A DNA stretch of 64,000 nt, taken from assembly GCA_913060815.1 (NCBI GenBank), contig CAJXSZ010000008.1:1-64000 (forward strand). The letters are read 5' to 3'. Each line of letters begins with the position of its first letter. The first letter of the stretch is position 1. Source of the stretch: an uncultured Sulfitobacter sp. GTDB taxonomy: Bacteria > Pseudomonadota > Alphaproteobacteria > Rhodobacterales > Rhodobacteraceae. Of the stretch, positions 8,463-16,215 are shown piece by piece. The notes under the pieces were generated by a model. The model saw nothing but the letters and a program-made list of their open reading frames with translations. It was not told the DNA's origin and did no database searches. Position numbers and translations under genes: made by a program.

Positions 8463-9656
8463 TCAAGCAATCTTGTTTCCATGGCACCAGACACCGCGAA
8501 GCAGAGGCATTTCGCCGAGTTTGCGCACGCGTAAAACATCACCGCGCGACCCTGCTTCCAAGGTGCCTCGGTCATGCAACTGTACCGCGCGCGCGGGGTT
8601 GCGGGTTACGGTGGCAATAGCGCGGGGCAGATCGTTCCAGATATCGGCAAGGCGGAAGGCGGACAGCAGAAGGGCCGAAGGCACATAGTCCGAGGACACA
8701 ATGTCGAGAAGATTTGCGTCTGCCAGCTCTTGCGCGGCGACATTTCCCGAATGCGAGCCGCCCCGAATAAGGTTGGGCGCACCCATCATCACAGCAATGC
8801 CATGGGTGCGGCATGCCTGTGCGGCCTCGACCGTTGTGGGAAATTCGGCAAAGCCGACGCCATTGGCTGACGAGGTCGCCACGTGGTCCGCCGTGGTGTC
8901 ATCGTGGCTGGCAAGCACAGCGCCGAGGCGGGCTGCTTCGCTGACCGCACCGGCTTCATGTCTGGCACCGAATTGCTTTTGCAGCGCCATCAGGTTTTCT
9001 ACATGCGCTTCAAACTCGGCGTCATTCATCCCACGCTTTTTGCCGACATAGGTTTTCAGCGCGGTCAGGTCACGAAATTGGCGCTGTCCCGGCGTGTGAT
9101 CCATCAGGCTGAGGATACCCACACGGTCTGACGGGCCAAAGGCTGCAAGTTCCTCCAGCAAAGTCTCCGAGCAAATCTCGGCGCGCAGGTGCAGGAAGTG
9201 GCTGATCTTGAACATGCCTGCCGCACGGGCGGTCAGCAGTTCGTCGGCGAGCTTGCGTGCATAATCGCTATAGCGTGCTTTGCCGCTGTGGATCGAACCC
9301 GCGCGCAGCGCATCAAAGACAGTTGTGATGCCTGTAGAGGCAAGCTCGGCGTCATGCGCGATCAGGGCGGGCAGGTGGGGCCAGTCGACTTCCGGCCGCG
9401 GCTCGATATGGCGCTCGACATTGTCTGTATGCAATTCGACCAGACCCGGAATTACAAAATCATTCGCACAATCAATTGCACCCGCAGGGACATAATCGCC
9501 CTCGGCGATCTCACAGATGACACCGTTCTCGATTGTCACTGATCCTTTAACGACCTGATCCGCCAGTACGAGCTGTGCATTTGCAAGACACAGGTTGCTT
9601 GACACATCACTGTCACAGGTCTGGGTTAGGGACGACGTGGGAAAAGGGGAATTCAT
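8463..9656 (-). CDS. phnM: PhnM, ribose 1-methylphosphonate 5-triphosphate diphosphatase
   Basis: An amidohydrolase-fold enzyme (up to 397 residues) that removes pyrophosphate from ribose 1-alkylphosphonate 5-triphosphate before the C-P lyase step. Metal ligands are visible in ELHTDNVERH (His76, His83) and in ASHDDTT. The ATG at 9656 shares bases with the divergent DUF1045 start; a GTG at 9605 would remove 17 weakly conserved residues and is an alternative. It is on the same strand as phnNLKJIHG but is separated from them by the antisense DUF1045 gene, so it is either read through from the operon or has a promoter inside that gene. Confidence 0.93.
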   Translation of the reverse strand: MNSPFPTSSLTQTCDSDVSSNLCLANAQLVLADQVVKGSVTIENGVICEIAEGDYVPAGAIDCANDFVIPGLVELHTDNVERHIEPRPEVDWPHLPALIAHDAELASTGITTVFDALRAGSIHSGKARYSDYARKLADELLTARAAGMFKISHFLHLRAEICSETLLEELAAFGPSDRVGILSLMDHTPGQRQFRDLTALKTYVGKKRGMNDAEFEAHVENLMALQKQFGARHEAGAVSEAARLGAVLASHDDTTADHVATSSANGVGFAEFPTTVEAAQACRTHGIAVMMGAPNLIRGGSHSGNVAAQELADANLLDIVSSDYVPSALLLSAFRLADIWNDLPRAIATVTRNPARAVQLHDRGTLEAGSRGDVLRVRKLGEMPLLRGVWCHGNKIA

Positions 9657-10326
9657 GTCATACTCTCGATTTGCGATTTATTATGTGCCGCCCGCAGGGC
9701 CATTGGCTGATTTTGGCGCGTCCTGGCTGGGGTGGGATGTTATGCGCGGCTGTGAGGTTTCGCAGCCCGATATGCACGACTTGCATGACATCACGATGAC
9801 ACCGCGCAAGTACGGGTTTCACGGCACGCTCAAGTCGCCGTTTCGCCTGAGAGCCGGTCGCACAGTGCCAGAGCTTGAGAAGGCTACGGCTGCCCTTGCG
9901 CGGGGAACAGCCCCCGCTGCGTGCGAAGGGTTGGACGTGAGGGCGCTGGGCCGATTCTTGGCGCTGACCCCGCGGGGCGAGACGGCTGCGTTGCAACGGG
10001 TAGCGGCGGCTTGTGTGCGTGAGCTCGACGCGTTCCGCGCTTCTGCCGACACAGCCGAACTGGCCCGCCGCCGCGCCAGAGGTTTGAGCGCGCGACAAGA
10101 CGCGCTGTTGTTGAAATGGGGATACCCATACGTGATGGAAGAGTTCAAATTTCACCTGACCCTGTCGGGGCGCGTGCCCAGAGAGGACCTGCCTGCGTGG
10201 TTCGACACCGTGCAACGCGCCTTGCCCGACCTGCCGGAACCCTTTGTCCTTGACCAGATCGCGCTGTGCGGTGAGCGAGAAGACGGGCGGTTCGAGGTGT
10301 TGCATCGCTATACGCTCGCTGGTTGA
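9655..10326 (+). CDS. DUF1045 phosphonate-locus protein (2H-phosphoesterase-like)
   Basis: A 223-residue protein of the DUF1045 family found next to C-P lyase genes. HGTLKSPF near residue 59 and FHLTLSGR near 165 are the two HxT/S motifs of 2H phosphoesterases, whose relatives open cyclic phosphodiesters. This suggests action on cyclic ribose phosphates made by the C-P lyase, as PhnP does in E. coli; phnP is absent here (inference). The ATG at 9655 has a strong AAAGGGGA site and overlaps the phnM start by 2 bp. The 3' end overlaps convergent phnN by 19 bp. Its antisense orientation in the phn cluster is unusual. Confidence 0.82.
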   Translation: MSYSRFAIYYVPPAGPLADFGASWLGWDVMRGCEVSQPDMHDLHDITMTPRKYGFHGTLKSPFRLRAGRTVPELEKATAALARGTAPAACEGLDVRALGRFLALTPRGETAALQRVAAACVRELDAFRASADTAELARRRARGLSARQDALLLKWGYPYVMEEFKFHLTLSGRVPREDLPAWFDTVQRALPDLPEPFVLDQIALCGEREDGRFEVLHRYTLAG

Positions 10327-10868
10327 AGCAGCGCCACGCCACGCGCGACAGTCTGCGAGAGGGGGCCATCATTGGCGAGGTGGATGACCTGAAGCCCTGC
10401 GGGCAACGGCTTGTCAGCCTGCGCGAGCCTTTTGGAGATTTCTGACGCTGTTTCACGGCCTCGCGCCGCGAGACGCTGTGCCAGTGTTTCGGAACTGGCT
10501 GTGATGTTGAGAACGACGAGTTGCGGAAAGACTTTTGAGGCCTGAACCAAAACCTTGCGGGAGAAATTGGCAAGGCAATCGGTGCCTTTGCCAAGCTGGT
10601 ATCTCACGTTTGTCGGGATGCCGTAATGCAGCCCATGAGCACCCCAATGCACAGCGAATGCGCCGTCTCGCGCCATTGCTTCGAATTTTTCAACGGACAC
10701 CGCATCATAGACCTCGCCGCCTAGTTCTGGCGCGCGGGTGATGACGCGGCGGACCAGATGCAGTTCGGGAATGGCATCCTTGAGGCCTGCCATAACGCTG
10801 TCTTTCCCCACACCGGACGGGCCGACGACCGCGATGAGACGCCCCTTGGATCTGGCGTCCTGCGTCAC
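10308..10868 (-). CDS. phnN: PhnN, ribose 1,5-bisphosphate phosphokinase
   Basis: A 186-residue guanylate-kinase-like enzyme that phosphorylates ribose 1,5-bisphosphate to PRPP, returning the C-P lyase sugar product to metabolism. The P-loop GPSGVGKDS is at 16-24, and VRRVITRAPELGGE is the substrate-binding segment. Its start overlaps phnL by 4 bp, so it is translationally coupled to the phnGHIJKL operon. The length agrees with E. coli PhnN (185). Confidence 0.92.
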   Translation of the reverse strand: MTQDARSKGRLIAVVGPSGVGKDSVMAGLKDAIPELHLVRRVITRAPELGGEVYDAVSVEKFEAMARDGAFAVHWGAHGLHYGIPTNVRYQLGKGTDCLANFSRKVLVQASKVFPQLVVLNITASSETLAQRLAARGRETASEISKRLAQADKPLPAGLQVIHLANDGPLSQTVARGVALLQPASV

Positions 10869-11548
10869 GCTGCTATTCCCGGCGTGTAGCGGCCAACGTC
10901 AATTTCGCGGTCACAAACGCGGTCGCGTGCAGCTTCGTCGTGGAAGATACCGATGATGGCCGCGCCGCGTGCCTTTGCGTCCTCGATCAGGGATAGGACC
11001 ACTTTGCGGTTGGCTGCATCAAGGCTCGCCGTAGGCTCGTCCAGCAGCATCGCGGGGTAGTTGTGGGCAAAGCCCCGAGCGATGTTGACGCGTTGTTGTT
11101 CACCGCCCGAAAAGGTGGTGGGGGAGAGCGACCAAAGCCGTTGCGGAATGTTTAGCTGTTCGAGGAGGGCGGCGGCGCGCCCCTGTGCTTGGTCGGAAGG
11201 AATGCCCAAGGCGCGCAACGGCTCGGCCACGACGTCCAGAGTCGGCACGCGGGGCACCACCCGCAAGAACTGGCTGACATAGCCAAGCACGTCACGGCGC
11301 AGGGTAATCACCTCGCGTGGTTGTGCTTGCACAATGTCGAGACCATCAATCAGGATTTTGCCAGCCTGCGTCAGATAGTTACCGTAGATCATGCGCATCA
11401 GCGTTGATTTTCCGGCACCAGAGGCACCAGTCAGCGCCACACATTCGCCGGCGGCCACCGAAAAGGACACATCGTTGATGACCTCGATGACCGCACTGCC
11501 TTGGTTGTGTAAAGTGAAGGTTTTGGAAACGTCTCTGAGTTCAATCAT
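10865..11548 (-). CDS. phnL: PhnL, C-P lyase ABC-type ATPase
   Basis: A 227-residue ABC ATPase that is part of the C-P lyase machinery rather than a transporter. Walker A is GASGAGKST, the signature FSGGEQQRVNIARG and Walker B MLLDEPTASLD. There is no companion permease in the operon. In E. coli PhnL acts with PhnG, H and I in making the ribose triphosphate intermediate and docks on the core complex with PhnK. It lies 3 bp after phnK and overlaps phnN. Confidence 0.93.
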   Translation of the reverse strand: MIELRDVSKTFTLHNQGSAVIEVINDVSFSVAAGECVALTGASGAGKSTLMRMIYGNYLTQAGKILIDGLDIVQAQPREVITLRRDVLGYVSQFLRVVPRVPTLDVVAEPLRALGIPSDQAQGRAAALLEQLNIPQRLWSLSPTTFSGGEQQRVNIARGFAHNYPAMLLDEPTASLDAANRKVVLSLIEDAKARGAAIIGIFHDEAARDRVCDREIDVGRYTPGIAA

Positions 11549-11551
11549 GGC

Positions 11552-12322
11552 TCATACCTGCAAAACGGAGCTGACAAGGAGTTGGCTGTAGGCGTGCTGC
11601 GGATCATCCAGCACCTGATCGGTGAGGCCTGCCTCGACCACATGACCGTCTTTCATGACCATCAGGCGATCCGCCAACAGGCGCACCACGGCCAGATCGT
11701 GGGTCACGATGATGGCCGACAGGCCCATGTCGCGCACGAGGCCGCGCAAAAGATCCAGCAGGCGTGCCTGCACCGAGACATCCAGCCCGCCTGTGGGTTC
11801 ATCCATGAACACCAGCCGCGGGCCTGTGACGAGGTTACGCGCGATTTGCAGGCGTTGCTGCATGCCGCCTGAAAAAGTCGTGGGGCGGTCATCAACGCGG
11901 GAGGCGTCAATCTCGACCCGTCCAAGCCAGTCAGTGGCCTGTTCGCGGATATCGCCATAGTGCCGCGCGCCCACGGCCATAAGCCGTTCGCCGACATTGC
12001 CGCCAGCGCTGACGCCCATACGCAGCCCGTCACGCGCGTGCTGATGGACAAAGGCCCAATCGGTACGCCCAAGCATCCTGCGCTCGGGCTCGGACATGGT
12101 GATAGTGTCGCGGGGGCCATCGGTCCGTGTGTCAAACACGACCTGCCCTGCATCAGGGGTCAGATGACCCGCCATGCAGTTTAAAAGCGTGGACTTGCCC
12201 GACCCGCTTTCGCCGACGATGCCCATCACCTCTCCGGGGTAGAGATCGAAAGACACATCCGCACAGCCGATGTGGTTGCCATAGCGTTTGGTGATGCCCT
12301 GAACAGAAAGCAAAGGTGTCAT
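11552..12322 (-). CDS. phnK: PhnK, C-P lyase ABC-type ATPase
   Basis: A 256-residue ABC ATPase with Walker A GESGSGKST, signature TFSGGMQQRLQIAR and Walker B LVFMDEPTGGLD. PhnK binds the PhnJ face of the PhnGHIJ core complex. The gene overlaps phnJ by the ATGA tetranucleotide. Its closeness to oligopeptide-transporter ATPases can mislead automatic annotation, but position in the operon settles the identity. Confidence 0.93.
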   Translation of the reverse strand: MTPLLSVQGITKRYGNHIGCADVSFDLYPGEVMGIVGESGSGKSTLLNCMAGHLTPDAGQVVFDTRTDGPRDTITMSEPERRMLGRTDWAFVHQHARDGLRMGVSAGGNVGERLMAVGARHYGDIREQATDWLGRVEIDASRVDDRPTTFSGGMQQRLQIARNLVTGPRLVFMDEPTGGLDVSVQARLLDLLRGLVRDMGLSAIIVTHDLAVVRLLADRLMVMKDGHVVEAGLTDQVLDDPQHAYSQLLVSSVLQV

Positions 12323-13170
12323 GCTGCGTCCTTTCCTTTATGGCCCGCCGCTTGGCGTGCCTCGCAATAATCGGTGTCGGAACAGACGAACATCCGCCCG
12401 CCAGCGTCATCGACAATCAGCTCATCAAGATAGCTGTCAGTTGCACCGCACATGCCGCAGGGGTGGTCGGCCTTGGAGGCCTCAAAAGGGTGGTCTTCAA
12501 AATCGAGGCTGACGACCTGTGTGTAGGGGGGCAGGGCATAGATGCGCTGTTCGCGGCCCGCGCCAAACAGCTGGATCGCGGCCATGTCGCCCAGCTTTGG
12601 GTTGTCGAATTTGGGGATCGGGGAGGGGTCCATGACATAGCGCCCTTCCACTTTGACCGGATAGGCATAGGAGGTGGCGATATGACCATGACGGCTGATG
12701 TCCTCGTAGAGCTTCACATGCATCAGCCCGTACTCCTCTAGGCTGTGCATCTTGCGCGTTTCGCTTTCACGCGGCTCGAGAAAGCGCAGCGGCTCGGGGA
12801 TTGGCACTTGATAGACAAGGATTTGACCCTCCTGCAGCGCCTCTTCGGGGATGCGGTGGCGGGTCTGGATCACCGTCGCATCGCAGGTTGCAGTCGTCGT
12901 TTCGACGCCAGCGGTGCGTTCGAAAAACGTGCGGATGGAGACGGCGTTCGTCGTGTCATCGGCGCCTTGGTCAATGACCTTGAAGGTGTCTTCAGGCGTC
13001 AGTACCGCCGCCGAAACCTGCACACCGCCTGTACCCCAGCCATAGGGCATCGGCATTTCGCGGCTGGCGAAGGGTACCTGATAGCCGGGAATGGCGAGCC
13101 CTTTGAGGATCGCGCGGCGGATCATCCGTTTGGTCTGCTCGTCAAGATAGGCGAAATTATAATTGCTCAT
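12319..13170 (-). CDS. phnJ: PhnJ, C-P lyase radical SAM subunit
   Basis: A 283-residue radical S-adenosylmethionine enzyme that breaks the carbon-phosphorus bond of ribose 1-alkylphosphonate 5-phosphate. The unusual cluster cysteines are present: CGMC (Cys238, Cys241), Cys263 and Cys269, corresponding to E. coli 241, 244, 266 and 272. The glycine-radical segment around Gly29 (AIPGYQVPF) is also present. All known catalytic residues I can check are intact, so the locus should be functional. It overlaps phnI and phnK by 4 bp each. Confidence 0.96.
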   Translation of the reverse strand: MSNYNFAYLDEQTKRMIRRAILKGLAIPGYQVPFASREMPMPYGWGTGGVQVSAAVLTPEDTFKVIDQGADDTTNAVSIRTFFERTAGVETTTATCDATVIQTRHRIPEEALQEGQILVYQVPIPEPLRFLEPRESETRKMHSLEEYGLMHVKLYEDISRHGHIATSYAYPVKVEGRYVMDPSPIPKFDNPKLGDMAAIQLFGAGREQRIYALPPYTQVVSLDFEDHPFEASKADHPCGMCGATDSYLDELIVDDAGGRMFVCSDTDYCEARQAAGHKGKDAA

Positions 13171-14255
13171 TCTGCTGCCTCCGCAACCTGATCCACACCC
13201 GCTTCGCGGCGCAGTTTGCGCACCAGTTCCAATTCGGACTGGAAGTCGACGTAGTGGGGTAGTTTGATGTGTTCGAGGAACCCTGTCGCTTGAATGTTAT
13301 CCGCGTGATAGAGAACGAATTCAGCATCTTGCGCTGGCGCGCCCACGTTGTCTTCGCCCAACTCCTCCCAGCGCAGCGCGCGATCGACCAAAGCCATCGA
13401 AATCGCTTTGCGCTCCGTCTGGCCAAAGACCAGACCGTAGCCGCGTGTGAACTGTGGGGGCTCGGTTTTGGACCCTGTGAATTGGTTGACCGTCTCGCAT
13501 TCGGTTAAGGTCACTTCGCCGACTTCGACAGCGAACCCCAACTCTGGAATGTCCATTTCGACCGGCACGGACCCGATGCGCAGCTCGCCTACAAATGCGT
13601 GGTTGCGGCCGTAGCCGCGCTGGGTCGAATAGGCGAGGCCAAGGGTGAACCCCTCGTCTGCACGGGTCAGCGCTTGCAGGCGCAAAGCGCGGTCGGCGGG
13701 CATTTCCAGCGGTTCGCGCGTGAGGTCGGGCGGTGGCGTGTCATCGTGGGGGGCTTGTTCAATGAGGCCCTCGCGATTCAGGAAATCGGTGACATGGGGC
13801 ACATCGCCAGCGGCTGCCTCACGGCTGGGGGCCTCTGCCACTTCACCATCAGCGGCGAGTTTGAAATCCAGCAAACGGTGTGTGTAGTCAAAGGTTGGTC
13901 CCAAAACCTGCCCACCAGGCAGATCCTTGAACGTGGCCGAGATGCGGCGGTCGCAGGCCATGGCACCGGTGTCCACAGGCTCTGACGCGCCAAAGCGGGG
14001 TAGGGTTGTGCGATAGGCGCGGATCAGAAAGATCGCTTCGATCAGATCGCCGCGCGCCTGCTTGATTGCAAGGGCGGCAAGGTCGGGATCATAGAGCGAC
14101 CCTTCGGCCATGACGCGGTTGACAGAAAGGGCGAGCTGCTCGCGGATTTGGGCGACGCCGAGTTCAGCAACACCCTTGTCGCCACGGCGCTCCTCGGCGA
14201 GCCACGCGTGGGCATTCTCGATGGCGCGTTCTCCGCCTTTGACGGCTACATACAT
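13167..14255 (-). CDS. phnI: PhnI, C-P lyase core and nucleosidase subunit
   Basis: A 362-residue protein that, with PhnG, H and L, displaces adenine from ATP with a phosphonate to form ribose 1-alkylphosphonate 5-triphosphate; PhnI alone has purine nucleosidase activity in E. coli. The N-terminus YVAVKGGERAIENA and the segments SGSKTEPPQF-like (here TGSKTEPPQF) and FTRGYGLVFGQTERK are characteristic. The length matches the family (354 in E. coli). One base separates it from phnH; it overlaps phnJ by 4 bp. Confidence 0.95.
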   Translation of the reverse strand: MYVAVKGGERAIENAHAWLAEERRGDKGVAELGVAQIREQLALSVNRVMAEGSLYDPDLAALAIKQARGDLIEAIFLIRAYRTTLPRFGASEPVDTGAMACDRRISATFKDLPGGQVLGPTFDYTHRLLDFKLAADGEVAEAPSREAAAGDVPHVTDFLNREGLIEQAPHDDTPPPDLTREPLEMPADRALRLQALTRADEGFTLGLAYSTQRGYGRNHAFVGELRIGSVPVEMDIPELGFAVEVGEVTLTECETVNQFTGSKTEPPQFTRGYGLVFGQTERKAISMALVDRALRWEELGEDNVGAPAQDAEFVLYHADNIQATGFLEHIKLPHYVDFQSELELVRKLRREAGVDQVAEAAE

Positions 14256-14256
14256 G

Positions 14257-14859
14257 TCAGGATGCTCCTACTTGCGCACCCGCTTTGCTGTCTAAGCGCG
14301 AGATTTGGGTGCTGCGGGGAAGGGCCGCGAGTTCACTGCCCTTGGTGAAGATGAAGTCGAGGCCCAGCGGAAAGAGCAGGTTGTTTGCTTGAAAAGCTTC
14401 AAGCTCGGGCAGGAACAGCGCCGCGTAATCCTTGATCCCGGGGCCTTTTAGTTTCGCCCCTGAAGCGGACAGTCCTGCAGAGTCCACAATCAGGGTGGTA
14501 GAGCGGTCAGGGTATTCCGACGTGCCAATCGGATAAATCGACAGCGGTCCGAGCGCATCCCAGATACCAACTGCAAACATGCACTGCGCAGGCCCGACAA
14601 AGGGCGCGCCAGTGTGAAAGGACAGCCATGACCGAACGGCATCGCAATCCATTTCGCCAGCGAGATAGACGGGTGTCTCGGTGTCACACAGGGTGAGCAG
14701 TACGGCCCCTGCGGCAGGTGACAGGGGCGCAGGGGGCGATGCGCCCTCGATATCCTGAATGGTTCCGGGACGCGCCATTGCCTCCATCACGCTGCGAAAG
14801 GCGTGGGCCGATTGGGTGGCAGTGTTGGCAAAGCCGCCCGACAGTGGTGCTGCCTGCAT
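14257..14859 (-). CDS. phnH: PhnH, C-P lyase core subunit
   Basis: A 200-residue subunit of the C-P lyase core complex. The N-terminal GGFANTATQSAHAFRSVMEAMARPG stretch is the family hallmark (positions about 8-32). PhnH has a PLP-transferase-like fold without cofactor and is needed for intermediate formation. It overlaps phnG by one base. The length agrees with E. coli PhnH (194). Confidence 0.93.
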   Translation of the reverse strand: MQAAPLSGGFANTATQSAHAFRSVMEAMARPGTIQDIEGASPPAPLSPAAGAVLLTLCDTETPVYLAGEMDCDAVRSWLSFHTGAPFVGPAQCMFAVGIWDALGPLSIYPIGTSEYPDRSTTLIVDSAGLSASGAKLKGPGIKDYAALFLPELEAFQANNLLFPLGLDFIFTKGSELAALPRSTQISRLDSKAGAQVGAS

Positions 14860-15314
14860 TAGTCTTCTCCTCGGGCCATGGTGAAAAAGTCTACTTTTGT
14901 GGCCGCAGCTTTGGCAGCACGGGCAGCTTTGGCTGTGGCGCTTTCGGCCTCGAGTGGGGCGAGAAGCACCTCGCGAAGCTTTGTTGCGGCATCGGTTTGC
15001 ATAAGCGCATCAACGAGTGCTGCTGCCTCTGCATCGGCCTTTCTGCGCCCCTGAATATACGCATGCCCGACCTCGCCTGTTTCTAACGTGAGCGCGCAGC
15101 GGGTGATCGTCATTTCGCCCAGATTGAAGGGTGCACCTGTAGCTCCCGCACGGGCGCGCACCATGGTGGTGCCGATTTCGGGAGCGCGTAGCCAATTGAA
15201 GGCGGGGCGCGCGATAGCCTCATCAAGTAGTGCTGCGACCCGACCCTCGGGTGCCTTTGCGAGCAAGCCCATCCATGCTTTGCGCGGGTTATTTTCGTCT
15301 AACGTGTCTTTCAT
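14859..15314 (-). CDS. phnG: PhnG, C-P lyase core subunit
   Basis: A 151-residue first subunit of the C-P lyase operon. RKAWMGLLAKAP near the N-terminus and GEMTITRCALTLETGEVGHAYIQGR in the middle (about 78-102) are typical. I choose the ATG at 15314; a GTG at 15350 in frame would add 12 residues that fall within a palindromic operator candidate. No strong ribosome-binding site is visible before 15314. Transcription should start in the phnF-phnG intergenic region. Confidence 0.9.
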   Translation of the reverse strand: MKDTLDENNPRKAWMGLLAKAPEGRVAALLDEAIARPAFNWLRAPEIGTTMVRARAGATGAPFNLGEMTITRCALTLETGEVGHAYIQGRRKADAEAAALVDALMQTDAATKLREVLLAPLEAESATAKAARAAKAAATKVDFFTMARGED

Positions 15315-15324
15315 CTCGACAACT

Positions 15325-15349
15325 TGTCTCTTTTCTATACAACTAGACA
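15325..15349. promoter_or_regulatory. Nested inverted repeats, candidate PhnF operator
   Basis: TCTA at 15334-15337 and TAGA at 15344-15347 form an inverted repeat with a 6-bp spacer. Outside it TGTCT (15325-15329) and AGACA (15345-15349) form a second pair. HutC-type GntR regulators such as PhnF bind short palindromes of this kind in the promoter of the operon they repress. The site lies just upstream of phnG and 47 bp from the phnF start. Identification is by position and symmetry only. Confidence 0.35.
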
Positions 15350-15388
15350 CATCTTAGCAGATTTACGTCTCGGCGATAGGAAAGTTTT

Positions 15389-15406
15389 GTGAAGTTTGCG
15401 TGACAG
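15389..15406 (-). promoter_or_regulatory. PHO-box-like repeat for phnGHIJKLN
   Basis: On the minus strand the bases read CTGTCAC-GCAA-ACTTCAC, two heptamers 11 bp apart, the spacing PhoB requires. A third weaker unit, CTTTCCT, follows after AAAA. The first heptamer matches the consensus CTGTCA(T/C) fully. It ends 74 bp upstream of the phnG ATG and overlaps the phnF start codon, so PhoB bound here might also hinder phnF expression. Confidence 0.5.
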
Positions 15407-16127
15407 ATCCCAAACTACGCCCATTTGGCAGGCTATCGCCAACGCGCTGCGCAGCGATCTGGCCGAAGGGCGCTATGGTTCGGGTGATAAATTGCCGACC
15501 GAAGCCGCGCTTGCGGCGCGGTTTGGTGTAAACCGGCATACGGTGCGCCACGGAGTCGCTGCCTTGGTGTCGGAAGGGTTGGTGCGGACGCGGCGCGGGG
15601 CGGGCGCATTTGTTGCGGCGACGCCGACGGAGTATCCGCTGGGGCGTCGCGTCCGTTTTCATGAAAATCTGATTGCGGCGGGTCGACGGCCCGAAAAGCG
15701 CCTGTTGGCCTTGGAAGAGCGTGCGGCAACGCAGGGCGAGGCGCAGGCCCTTCAGGTGAACGTCGGGGAGGCGGTCTGTGCGTATCACGGGCTGTCCCTC
15801 GCAGATGGCCAGCCGATAGCTGTATTCGAGAGCCTTTTCCCGTTGAGGCAGCTAGCCGGGATTACTGCCGCGTTGGAGCAGTTGCGCAGTGTGACGGCTG
15901 CTTTGGCGCATGTGGGGGTGAGCGATTATACCCGCGCTTCGACACGTTTGACTGCGGTGCGGGCTACGGCGACGCACGCCCTCCACCTGCAGGTTGCGGA
16001 AGGTGATCCGCTGCTGCGCTCTTCCGGCGTGAACCAAGGATTGGACGGGCAGCCTGTTGAATACGGGCGGACATTCTTTGCTGGTGACCGCGTGACGCTC
16101 ACGCTTGAAGGGCAGGGCGAGATCTAA
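15396..16127 (+). CDS. phnF: PhnF, GntR/HutC-family phosphonate regulator
   Basis: A 243-residue repressor divergent from phnG. The winged helix-turn-helix fills about 10-75 (KLPTEAALAARFGVNRHTVRH is the recognition region, about 32-52), followed by a UTRA effector domain (ALAHVGVSDYTRASTRL, GQPVEYGRTFFAGDRV near the end). The start must be the TTG at 15396: an in-frame TGA lies two codons upstream and an AGGAAAG site is about 10 bp before it. The known role of the family is repression of the phn operon until a phosphonate or phosphate signal relieves it; here it would act together with PhoB. Confidence 0.88.
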   Translation: MRDRSQTTPIWQAIANALRSDLAEGRYGSGDKLPTEAALAARFGVNRHTVRHGVAALVSEGLVRTRRGAGAFVAATPTEYPLGRRVRFHENLIAAGRRPEKRLLALEERAATQGEAQALQVNVGEAVCAYHGLSLADGQPIAVFESLFPLRQLAGITAALEQLRSVTAALAHVGVSDYTRASTRLTAVRATATHALHLQVAEGDPLLRSSGVNQGLDGQPVEYGRTFFAGDRVTLTLEGQGEI

Positions 16128-16130
16128 AAA

Positions 16131-16156
16131 GGCCCCCATCCGTCAGGACAGGGGCC
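16131..16156. terminator. Hairpin between convergent phnF and glycerophosphodiesterase genes
   Basis: GGCCCC (16131-16136) pairs with GGGGCC (16151-16156); an inner TCC/GGA stem closes a GTCA loop across a 2x2 internal loop. On the minus strand the hairpin is followed by TTTTT, so it should end the glycerophosphodiesterase transcript. On the plus strand it lies 3 bp after the phnF stop and lacks a T run. Confidence 0.6.
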
Positions 16157-16215
16157 AAAAGGGGCGTGTGATACGTGCGATGGGGGAAGATTAGCGCATC
16201 ACGAAAGGTGCTAGC

